DNA from: Geofilum sp964396555
GTDB taxonomy: Bacteria; Bacteroidota; Bacteroidia; Bacteroidales; Marinilabiliaceae
DNA length: 14,412 nt
NCBI GenBank assembly: GCA_964396555.1
Contig: CAYNFX010000045.1
Coordinates: forward strand, 1 to 14,412
Direction of reading: 5' to 3'
A program made the translations under genes and the position numbers. The notes below the pieces were generated by a model. The model did not search any database and was not told the DNA's origin. It saw only the letters and a list, made by a program, of their open reading frames with translations. This document shows, piece after piece, positions 7,431 through 13,891 of this stretch (its first letter is position 1; each line of letters begins with the position of its first letter).

Positions 7431-8288
7431 ATGCTGTTCGGAAGAAAAATCTGTTTACTAACTATAGTGTTGTTGACACTGTTTGCCTGTAAGTTTAATA
7501 AAGAAGACCCGGGTGCTGAGGCCATTGTGACTGTTGGGGGGGTATCGTTAACCCTTGACGAACTGATGGATGCAGTGCCTGACAATCTTGCGGATCAGGA
7601 CAGTATTGCTATTGCTGAGGACTACATAAGCAGGTGGGTGCGTACAAACCTTATGCTTCGTCAGGCAGAGATTAATCTGTCTGAGGAGGAGAAGAATGTG
7701 GATAAACTGTTGGAGGAGTATCGTACTTCTCTTCTAGTGCATATGTACCAGCAGAAGATTCTTGAACAGAAGCACTCTCCATTGGTTACCAGCCGGGAGA
7801 TAGAGGACTATTATACCCAGATGAAGGACAACTTCAATCTGCAGGAAAGCATAATCAGAGGTGCCTTTATAAAGATACCAGTAGATGCACCAAATCAGGA
7901 ACTGGTTAAAGGATGGCTCAAATCAAATGACGACAGCAACCTGGTTAATATTGAGGCCTATGCCTTCCAGAATGCGCGTACATATGAACAGTTTGTCGAG
8001 AACTGGGTCCCCTTTAGCCGTATCAACGCTCTGCTGCCTGAACCTGTGGTAAATGAGGATAGGTTTTTAAGATGGACTACCTTCTATGAAACTACTGACG
8101 GTAATTACAATTATTACCTTGTAATAAAAGAATTCATGCTGCCAGGTACAACGGCCCCGTTAAAGTATGTTGAGGAAAGAATCAAGGCCATATTGCTTAA
8201 CAAGAAGAGAATTGAGTTTATTCAGCAGTTGGCCCAGGACTTGTATGATGAAGCAATCAGAGAAAAGATTATTACATTTAACAATTAA
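7431..8288 (+). CDS. SurA-like lipoprotein without a recognisable isomerase domain
   Basis: This 285-residue protein begins with a lipoprotein signal peptide (hydrophobic core, lipobox LFAC, Cys20). The mature start, IVTVGGVSLTLDELMDAVP, resembles the first strand and helix of SurA and PrsA chaperone domains. Residues 60-125 are strongly helical and charged, as in the SurA N-terminal domain. The middle (about 135-245) stands where a parvulin domain would be but shows no GELG, fGyHII or similar motif. The C-terminal helix (about 246-285) again fits the SurA lobe. I infer a membrane-anchored, non-catalytic chaperone related to SurA. It is spaced 14 bases from the gene before and 26 from the gene after, so it is surely co-transcribed with two foldases. 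In public annotations proteins like this are often called hypothetical or peptidyl-prolyl isomerase by homology only. Confidence 0.85.
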   Translation: MLFGRKICLLTIVLLTLFACKFNKEDPGAEAIVTVGGVSLTLDELMDAVPDNLADQDSIAIAEDYISRWVRTNLMLRQAEINLSEEEKNVDKLLEEYRTSLLVHMYQQKILEQKHSPLVTSREIEDYYTQMKDNFNLQESIIRGAFIKIPVDAPNQELVKGWLKSNDDSNLVNIEAYAFQNARTYEQFVENWVPFSRINALLPEPVVNEDRFLRWTTFYETTDGNYNYYLVIKEFMLPGTTAPLKYVEERIKAILLNKKRIEFIQQLAQDLYDEAIREKIITFNN

Positions 8289-8314
8289 TATATATAGCAT
8301 TTTAAAGAATAGGT

Positions 8315-9673
8315 ATGACTAAACTTAGCATGAAAATATCAGGGATGCTGCTTGGATTCATATGCGGCACCTTCCCCATATTCTCTCAGTCCAACGTTAT
8401 TGATGAGGTTATTGCTGTAATAGGTGATACACCTGTTTTGCTTTCCGATGTGGAAATGCAATATCAGCAGGCTGTGATCCAGGGAGCAGATTTTCAGGGA
8501 GATTTGAAGTGCCATATCTTCGAGCAGCTGATGATACAAAACCTGCTTATCGAACAGGCTAAGCTGGATAGTATAGAGGTAGGCGAGAACATGGTGATTA
8601 TGCAGGTTGACAGGATGATCAATGAGTACATCAATAGAGCCGGCTCAAGGGAAAAACTGGAGGAGTGGCTTAACAAACCTTTGTTTCAGATCAAGAAGGA
8701 TCAGAGAGTTATTGTTCGCAATCAGATGATTACCCAGGAGATGCAGCGTAATATTACTTCAGGTGTTAAGTTGACTCCTGCTGAGATCCGTGCCTTCTAC
8801 CGTAATACAAATCCTGACAGTCTTCCAATGGTTCAGGCTCAGTATGAGATTCAACAAATACGTATTAATCCGCAGATTGATCTTGAGGAAATTGAGGCTG
8901 TTAAGGCTCGTCTCAGGGAGTTTCAAAGGCAGGTAGCTGAGGGTCGTGATTTTGCAACTCTGGCTGTATTGTATTCTGAAGATCCTGGTTCTGCACCCAG
9001 GGGAGGAGAGCTGGGTTTTATGAGCAGGGCCGAATTGGTACCTGAGTTTGCTCAGGTTGCTTTTAATATGCAGGAGCCGGGAAGGGTATCCAAGATTGTT
9101 GAGTCTGAATTCGGTTTCCACATTATCCAATTGGTCGAACGTCAGGGTGACAGAGCTAATGTGCGTCATATATTACTTAAGCCGAAGCCAAAAGCTGCTG
9201 CTATTGAAGCGGCAAGACTGAAGGCTGATTCCATAGCCAACCTGATTCGTGTTGATTCAGTTTCATTTGAAGAAGCTGCTCTGCTTTACTCAATGGATAA
9301 GGATTCAAAGCTTACAGGCGGTCTGATGGTTAATCCACAGGACAACTCTACTAAATTTGATATTCAGATGATCCCGCCTTCAATCAATCGTCAACTTGAA
9401 AAGATGAAGGTTAGTGATATTTCTGACGCCTTTATGATGAAGGACGAAAGATATGGCAAAGACTATTTTGCAATTATTAAGCTTAAATCAAAGGTGGACT
9501 CACACAGGGCAAATCTGACAGATGACTATCAGTTGATACAGACCATACTTGAAAACAAGAAGAGAGAGGAGATATTTAAGAAATGGATTACTGATAAGCA
9601 ACAGGATACCTATATATCTATTAACCCCAGGTGGTCGGGTTGCAACTTTGAGTTTAAAGGCTGGATAAAGTAA
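8315..9673 (+). CDS. surA: SurA-type periplasmic chaperone and isomerase
   Basis: A 452-residue protein of SurA architecture, which escorts outer-membrane beta-barrel proteins through the periplasm. A signal peptide covers about residues 1-25. The N-terminal chaperone domain follows (NVIDEVIAVIGDTPVLLSDVE, about 27-165). Parvulin domain 1 spans about 176-275 (GGELGFMSRAELVPEFAQ, FGFHIIQL). Domain 2 spans about 281-392. Domain 2 starts well (NVRHILLKPK) but its core GGLMVNPQDNSTKF and closing DYFAIIKL differ from catalytic parvulins, so it is probably structural. The C-terminus ends in an aromatic tail, WSGCNFEFKGWIK, that I associate with Bacteroidota SurA proteins. An ATG at 8330 (Met6) is an equally plausible start because the signal peptide begins with MKISG. 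It is third in the operon, followed by the OstA-like gene, as expected for an envelope-assembly set. Confidence 0.93.
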   Translation: MTKLSMKISGMLLGFICGTFPIFSQSNVIDEVIAVIGDTPVLLSDVEMQYQQAVIQGADFQGDLKCHIFEQLMIQNLLIEQAKLDSIEVGENMVIMQVDRMINEYINRAGSREKLEEWLNKPLFQIKKDQRVIVRNQMITQEMQRNITSGVKLTPAEIRAFYRNTNPDSLPMVQAQYEIQQIRINPQIDLEEIEAVKARLREFQRQVAEGRDFATLAVLYSEDPGSAPRGGELGFMSRAELVPEFAQVAFNMQEPGRVSKIVESEFGFHIIQLVERQGDRANVRHILLKPKPKAAAIEAARLKADSIANLIRVDSVSFEEAALLYSMDKDSKLTGGLMVNPQDNSTKFDIQMIPPSINRQLEKMKVSDISDAFMMKDERYGKDYFAIIKLKSKVDSHRANLTDDYQLIQTILENKKREEIFKKWITDKQQDTYISINPRWSGCNFEFKGWIK

Positions 9674-9686
9674 GATATCCGGGATT

Positions 9687-9690
9687 GGAG
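9687..9690 (+). promoter_or_regulatory. Ribosome binding site deciding the OstA-like start
   Basis: GGAG at 9687-9690 sits 9 bases before the ATG at 9700. A clear Shine-Dalgarno match is uncommon in this phylum. It favours 9700 over the TTG at 9685, which would place the GGAG inside the coding region. Confidence 0.6.
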
Positions 9691-9699
9691 ATAAACTTT

Positions 9700-11280
9700 A
9701 TGAAGGGTTTGAAGAAAAGTATCCTTCCCTTTCTTGTGTTACTACTGATCGGGGTTGCCTCTGCACAACAGAGGCAGAGTACTTCTATGGTCACGATAGA
9801 GCATGCTGACTATCTTGAAGGTTCATCACGTTTTGGCAAGAATGTACAGGCATTATTTGGTAATGTCAGGTTCAGGCATCATCAGACATTGATGTTTTGT
9901 GACAGCGCATTTTTCTACAGGGATTCCAACAGGGTACATGCCTACGGCAATATTCATATAATTCAGAACGATACAATTCACCTTTACGGGGATACTCTGT
10001 TTTACTACGGCTTTGAGGACAAGGCAATGGTTAGACATAACGTGAAACTTGTCAACAAGGATGTGGTACTTACTACACACTTTCTTGATTACAACCGCAG
10101 AAGTGATGTTGCCTATTATTTTAATGGTGGACAGATTGAGAGCGGTAGTAATAGCCTTGTAAGCAATTGGGGTTATTATTATCCTCAAATTGATGAGGCT
10201 CATTTTCGTAAGGAGGTGGTGGTGACTAACCCCGATTATACAATGTATTCCGATACCCTCTTGTATTACACGGTATCCGAGGTGGTTAAGATTGTAGGAC
10301 CTACTACCATTATCAGTGAAAGAAATGAGATTTATTCTGAGTTAGGATCCTATGATACCCGCAATGATGTGGCCCGTCTAGAGAAGAAAAGCTATATTAA
10401 GGGTGAAGAGCAATTATTAAAAGGGGACACGATATTCTATGACCGCAAAAGCGGTTTTGGCGAGGTGTTTTCAAGTATGTTCCTTCTGGATTCTGCCAAT
10501 CATGTAATTATTACCGGTGATTATGGTTATTACAATGAATTGGAGGACAGAGCTCTTGCAACGCGTGATGCTGTAATGATGCAGGTGAGTGAAAACGATA
10601 CCCTTTTTCTGCATGCAGATACACTGAGGGCCGATCCAATAGATGATACCGAGTACCGTATTATACGTGCCTATCACAATGTTAAGTTTTTTAGACGCGA
10701 TTTTCAGGGAAGGTGCGATTCGATGGTTTACGACCTCAAGGACTCGATCAACACCTTTTACAAGAATCCGATAATATGGGCCAACCTCAACCAGATGAGT
10801 GCCGGTACTATCAGGCTTTATACGCGCAATAAAACGGTGTACAAGGCTGAAATGATTGATAATGCCTTTGTGGTGGCACCCGAGGATACAGCCTCCTATA
10901 ATCAGATAAAGGGCCGTAATATGATAGGCTATATAAGGGACAATGAACTTTACCGGATTGATGTGGAGGGTAATGGTCAGACAATTTATTATCCAAAGGA
11001 TGAGGATGAGGTTATAGGGGTCAACCGAGCCGAATCAAGTAATCTTACGCTGTTGTTGGAAAACAGGAAGGTTGTGGGAATCACCATGCGGAGTTCGGTA
11101 AGCGGCAATATGAATCCTCCTCTGATTCTGGAGCCTGAATCTACAAGGTTACAAGGATTCAGATGGCTGGAAAATTACAGACCTAAGAGAATGGAAGATA
11201 TATTTATCAAGAACGAGGGGCCGGAACCTGTAGAACAGGTCAATTACAACGACTTTCACTTTGACACAACAATGCCATAA
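9700..11280 (+). CDS. OstA/LptA-like periplasmic protein
   Basis: A 526-residue exported protein of the OstA-like (LptA/LptD N-terminal) fold, whose relatives form the beta-jellyroll bridge that carries lipopolysaccharide across the periplasm. Residues 1-22 are a signal peptide ending SAQQ. The rest is a long series of beta-strand repeats with recurring D-(S/T)-(L/A)-x-(Y/F)-Y signatures. Examples are CDSAFFYRDSNRVHAYGNI (67-85), YGDTLFYYGF (96-105), YSDTLLYYT (183-191), KGDTIFYDRKSGFGEV (241-256) and HADTLRAD (305-312). It is much longer than E. coli LptA (about 185 residues) and lacks an obvious outer-membrane barrel, so it is more like an extended LptA than an LptD. It closes the foldase operon, 26 bases after surA, before a terminator. 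A role in LPS transport is inferred from fold and context. Confidence 0.88.
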   Translation: MKGLKKSILPFLVLLLIGVASAQQRQSTSMVTIEHADYLEGSSRFGKNVQALFGNVRFRHHQTLMFCDSAFFYRDSNRVHAYGNIHIIQNDTIHLYGDTLFYYGFEDKAMVRHNVKLVNKDVVLTTHFLDYNRRSDVAYYFNGGQIESGSNSLVSNWGYYYPQIDEAHFRKEVVVTNPDYTMYSDTLLYYTVSEVVKIVGPTTIISERNEIYSELGSYDTRNDVARLEKKSYIKGEEQLLKGDTIFYDRKSGFGEVFSSMFLLDSANHVIITGDYGYYNELEDRALATRDAVMMQVSENDTLFLHADTLRADPIDDTEYRIIRAYHNVKFFRRDFQGRCDSMVYDLKDSINTFYKNPIIWANLNQMSAGTIRLYTRNKTVYKAEMIDNAFVVAPEDTASYNQIKGRNMIGYIRDNELYRIDVEGNGQTIYYPKDEDEVIGVNRAESSNLTLLLENRKVVGITMRSSVSGNMNPPLILEPESTRLQGFRWLENYRPKRMEDIFIKNEGPEPVEQVNYNDFHFDTTMP

Positions 11281-11281
11281 A

Positions 11282-11315
11282 ACAAAAAAGGAACCCTCGC
11301 AGGTTCCTTTTTTGT
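11282..11315. terminator. Bidirectional terminator between convergent genes
   Basis: A perfect 14-base-pair stem (11282-11295 with 11302-11315) around the loop CTCGCA has a GGAACC core. Six A precede it and six T follow it, so it can stop transcription on both strands. It sits right after the OstA-like stop and 7 bases after the end of the DUF2795 gene on the minus strand. Confidence 0.92.
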
Positions 11316-11321
11316 GAGTTT

Positions 11322-11543
11322 TTAGTACTCATCTTCGTTGAAGAAGAAATCGTCTTTGCTCGGATAATCCGGCCATATGTCTTCTATGCTTTCGTAGATT
11401 TCGCCTTCATCTTCAAGTTCCTGGAGGTTTTCTATAACTTCCAATGGTGCACCTGAGCGGATTGCGAAATCGATCAATTCTTCTTTAGTTGCAGGCCAGG
11501 GAGCATCTTCTAACTTAGCTGCTAATTCAAGGGTCCAATACAT
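11322..11543 (-). CDS. DUF2795-type small acidic protein
   Basis: A 73-residue protein that matches my recollection of a very conserved small Bacteroidota family annotated DUF2795. The signature is the opening MYWTLELAAKLEDAPWPATK, then LIDFAIRSGAPLEVIENLQ and an acidic tail ending in DDFFFNEDEY. Glutamate and aspartate make up roughly a third of it and it has no signal peptide, so it is cytoplasmic. Its biochemical role is unknown to me. The N-terminal half looks like a small helical domain; the acidic C-terminal part may bind a basic partner, which is speculation. A promoter-like pair overlaps the end of the upstream adenosyltransferase gene, 67 bases away, so it may be expressed both alone and as the last gene of the minus-strand run. 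It ends at the bidirectional terminator. Confidence 0.88.
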   Translation of the reverse strand: MYWTLELAAKLEDAPWPATKEELIDFAIRSGAPLEVIENLQELEDEGEIYESIEDIWPDYPSKDDFFFNEDEY

Positions 11544-11592
11544 AGTTGAATAGATTTTACTCCGTTATTTTTAGATCCTTCTGTGTTTTCGG

Positions 11593-11623
11593 CGAAATTA
11601 AAAAAAATAATCAATCATGCAAA
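11593..11623 (-). promoter_or_regulatory. Candidate promoter of the DUF2795 gene
   Basis: On the minus strand TTTG (11623-11620), a 19-base spacer and TAATTTCG (11600-11593) form a near-consensus Bacteroidota promoter. The -7 box has one mismatch to TAnnTTTG. The -33 box lies inside the last codons of the adenosyltransferase gene. The predicted leader is about 45 bases. Confidence 0.55.
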
Positions 11624-12177
11624 TCAGGCACCCACCTAATTTCGTCAATATTGAAATAATTGGCCAAATGGCGTGACAAAACGAAAAAATAGTCAGAAAG
11701 TCTGTTAACATATCTGACAACCCATTCATTCACTTCGGTGTTTGCTGACATCGCTATGATTCTTCTTTCGGCCCTTCTGCAAACAGTACGGGTAATATGA
11801 CATTGAGCCACCGCCGGATGGCCACCAGGCAATACGAAGTGCATCAATGGGGGGAGGGCTGACTCCATCTGGTCCATCTGACGTTCAAGCAGCTCAATTT
11901 CCGATTCTTCTGTTTTCAGGCGGTCCCTAAGGTCTGATACCTGGTCGTCGGTAGCAAGGTAGGATCCAACTGTAAATAGGATATCCTGTATGCGAATCAG
12001 AGTGTGTTTGCTTACTTCATCAATAGGGTAGGAACGAATCATACCAATATGGGCATTCAGTTCATCAACTGTGCCATATGCTTCGAGTCTGTAATGGTCC
12101 TTTGGTACACGGGTGCCACCGATAAGTCCGGTCGTTCCCTTGTCGCCGGTTTTTGTATAAACTAGGCTTTTTTTCAT
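11611..12177 (-). CDS. Cob(I)alamin adenosyltransferase, PduO type
   Basis: It transfers the adenosyl group of ATP to cob(I)alamin, making the coenzyme B12 form used by enzymes such as methylmalonyl-CoA mutase. The 188 residues match the usual length of single-domain PduO/MMAB proteins. Motifs are the ATP-binding N-terminal TKTGDKGTTG (8-17), YGTVDELN (34-41), the phosphate-contacting RRAERR (134-139) and VNRLSDYFFVLSR (157-169) in the last helix. The start ATG at 12177 is followed at once by KKSLVYTKTGDKG, as in the family. It follows the ABC ATPase gene by 32 bases and is probably co-transcribed with it. No other B12 gene or methylmalonyl-CoA mutase is in the window, so its genetic link to its neighbours is likely positional only. 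Confidence 0.95.
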   Translation of the reverse strand: MKKSLVYTKTGDKGTTGLIGGTRVPKDHYRLEAYGTVDELNAHIGMIRSYPIDEVSKHTLIRIQDILFTVGSYLATDDQVSDLRDRLKTEESEIELLERQMDQMESALPPLMHFVLPGGHPAVAQCHITRTVCRRAERRIIAMSANTEVNEWVVRYVNRLSDYFFVLSRHLANYFNIDEIRWVPDLHD

Positions 12178-12209
12178 TGCTATTTTTCTTCCAATTTAGT
12201 GATATAACA

Positions 12210-12911
12210 TCACAATTGGCTGACGTGTTCATTTCGCTCATCACGTTCTATCTCTCCATCACGAAGACGCACTATACGATGGGCATGCAATGCAATATCC
12301 TCTTCGTGGGTAACCAGAATGATTGTGTTGCCGGCAGAATGAATCTCAGCAAAGAGCCTCATGATATCTATTGAAGTCTTGGTATCGAGGTTACCTGTTG
12401 GTTCGTCGGCAAGTATTATTGAAGGATTGTTGATAAGCGCTCTGGCAACTGCAACCCTTTGGCGCTGTCCACCCGACAGTTCGTTGGGCTTGTGCTCCAT
12501 CCGGTTGGCAAGACCTACTTTATCAAGTGCTTCCTTACCCCTTAGGATACGCTCCTGTTTGGGCACGCCTGCATATACCAATGGCAATATTACGTTTTCA
12601 AGTGCGGTATACTGGTGCAACAGGTTGAAGGTCTGGAATACAAAGCCAATCTCCTTGTTGCGAATCTCGGCCAGCCTGTCGTCATGCAGGTCGCTTACGT
12701 CAGTCCCGTTGAGCACATATTTACCTGCAGAAGGGGTATCAAGCCCCCCAATAATGTTCATAAGGGTTGATTTGCCCGATCCCGAGGGCCCCATTATGGC
12801 AACGTAGTCACCTCTCAAAATCTGAGTGCTTACCCCGCGTAAAGCTCTTACTTCCTGCGTTCCTACCTGATAAATCTTCTGAATATTCTCAATCTCTATT
12901 ACGTTGTTCAT
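12210..12911 (-). CDS. ABC transporter ATP-binding protein, LolD/MacB type
   Basis: A 233-residue ATPase subunit of the family that powers MacB, LolCDE and FtsX-like permeases (mechanotransmission in the envelope, lipoprotein release or efflux). It has Walker A GPSGSGKST (41-49), Q-loop Gln93 in VFQTFNLL, signature LSGGQRQRVAVARAL (145-159), Walker B IILADEP with Asp169 and Glu170, D-loop GNLD and switch His202. The NLLHQYTALENVILP segment and short C-terminus are typical of this subfamily. I place the start at ATG 12911 (MNNVIEIENI); a TTG 45 bases further upstream would add an atypical N-terminus that overlaps a promoter-like element. No permease gene is adjacent. The partner must be elsewhere, which makes the exact function open. 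Confidence 0.93.
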   Translation of the reverse strand: MNNVIEIENIQKIYQVGTQEVRALRGVSTQILRGDYVAIMGPSGSGKSTLMNIIGGLDTPSAGKYVLNGTDVSDLHDDRLAEIRNKEIGFVFQTFNLLHQYTALENVILPLVYAGVPKQERILRGKEALDKVGLANRMEHKPNELSGGQRQRVAVARALINNPSIILADEPTGNLDTKTSIDIMRLFAEIHSAGNTIILVTHEEDIALHAHRIVRLRDGEIERDERNEHVSQL

Positions 12912-12938
12912 AAAGGTTTTGCTATGTTGTTTGATCTT

Positions 12939-12946
12939 CGAAATTA
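12939..12946 (-). promoter_or_regulatory. Weak -7-like element before the ABC ATPase gene
   Basis: The minus strand reads TAATTTCG, one mismatch from TAnnTTTG and identical to the elements at 5723-5730 and 11593-11600. It lies 28 bases before the ATG at 12911, but no -33 box is visible. The gene may instead rely on the methyltransferase promoter. Confidence 0.3.
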
Positions 12947-12968
12947 GACCGCACAAGATCGGTTTGGT

Positions 12969-13757
12969 TTAATACCTAAGTACAAAATGCTCTTTTTGGT
13001 TTTCCTTACGGAAAAAAACTATCCCGATCCGCATCAGGTCAAGCGAGAGCTTGACCTTTGGATGCTTTGCTATTTTGTTCCATGCCCGTTCCATCTCATG
13101 TGACCAGTGGATATCGTCAAACACAAAGATGGTATCGTTGTGAATGTAAGGCAGGCATTGCTCGAAATACCTCAAAGTGCTTTCTTCCCTGTGGTCTCCG
13201 TCGAAGAATACCAAATCAAGTTGGGGCAGATCCTTTAATGCCTTAGGCAGCAGTTCGTCAAACGAACCCACCCGCATATCTATATGGTCAGCACCCAGTC
13301 TATCGAATCCTACCTTAGCAACTTTTGCTGTTTGCGGGCATCCCTCGATTGTAATTGCTTTCCCTTTTTTATAAGGCATAGCAATATAAAGTGTACTAAT
13401 CCCGCATGAAGTACCTAATTCAAGTATGTTGCTTGCTCCAAAACGACATGCGATGCGGTACAGCAACTGCCCATATTTGGGTGGTGTAGCACCTCGGGAA
13501 ACGATTGACGAAAGCCTGCGCTTTCGTCTTTGCTGCTTTTGTCCACCTGCACCTAGGTCGAGTATTTCTATGGTTTCCTTACTTCGTTTAAGGGCGGCAC
13601 GCCATGCTTCTATCTTTGCAAAGTCATAGTAGGGGTGTTTTTCCCTTAGCAGGTTGCCCGCAAAGTCGAAAGCAAACGGAGATTGTATGCCATAGCCGCG
13701 CCAGTGGTTGGGTCGAAAATAATATCCTAAATATCTTTTGGTTTGAAACAGATTCAC
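12969..13757 (-). CDS. SAM-dependent methyltransferase (class I, O-methyltransferase-like)
   Basis: A 262-residue cytoplasmic methyltransferase with a Rossmann fold in its second half. Motif I is ILELGTSCGISTLYIA (111-126). An acidic residue ends strand 2 (TIEG, Glu138). The DLVFFDGDH segment (181-189) and VFDDIHWS (212-219) resemble catechol-type and Methyltransf_24 enzymes. The first 100 residues are a lineage-type N-terminal part: YGIQSPFAFDF near 22-32, then ILDLGAGG (65-72), which looks like a second, degenerate motif I, and a basic linker QKQQRRKRR. The start is a GTG at 13757: a stop codon lies three codons upstream in frame, AGAGG precedes the GTG by three bases, and the next Met is too far inside. 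It heads the minus-strand run and ends 57 bases before the ABC ATPase start. The substrate is unknown. Confidence 0.88.
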   Translation of the reverse strand: MNLFQTKRYLGYYFRPNHWRGYGIQSPFAFDFAGNLLREKHPYYDFAKIEAWRAALKRSKETIEILDLGAGGQKQQRRKRRLSSIVSRGATPPKYGQLLYRIACRFGASNILELGTSCGISTLYIAMPYKKGKAITIEGCPQTAKVAKVGFDRLGADHIDMRVGSFDELLPKALKDLPQLDLVFFDGDHREESTLRYFEQCLPYIHNDTIFVFDDIHWSHEMERAWNKIAKHPKVKLSLDLMRIGIVFFRKENQKEHFVLRY

Positions 13758-13774
13758 TGACCTCTAGTTTTGTG

Positions 13775-13782
13775 CAAATATA
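13775..13782 (-). promoter_or_regulatory. -7 element for the methyltransferase gene
   Basis: The minus strand reads TATATTTG, followed by C, an exact TAnnTTTG match ending 17 bases before the GTG start. The leader would be only about 10-12 bases. A matching -33 box was not found. Confidence 0.45.
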
Positions 13783-13853
13783 CAAAGGTTTTCATTCCGA
13801 CTGCATTGAAAGGCCGATATTAGCCAGGATTAGAAGGCCTTTGGGAGAACGAC

Positions 13854-13884
13854 TTGTTAGATTCGTCCGATTCTTCTATTTTTG
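13854..13884 (+). promoter_or_regulatory. Candidate recG promoter with very short leader
   Basis: TTG at 13854-13856, a 20-base spacer and TATTTTTG at 13877-13884 (exact TAnnTTTG). The -7 box ends just 7 bases before the recG ATG, so transcription from it would begin at or next to the start codon. Confidence 0.45.
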
Positions 13885-13891
13885 ATAAAGT

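Noticed and set aside
9685..9699. TTG start at 9685 for the OstA-like protein
   Set aside because: The ATG at 9700 has a GGAG 9 bases upstream and starts a normal signal peptide.
12361..12807. 148-codon plus-strand open frame opposite the ABC ATPase
   Set aside because: It mirrors the ATPase coding region; the minus-strand product has every expected motif.
12912..12956. TTG start at 12956 for the ABC ATPase
   Set aside because: The 15 extra residues are atypical for LolD-like proteins and overlap a possible -7 box; ATG 12911 fits the family.
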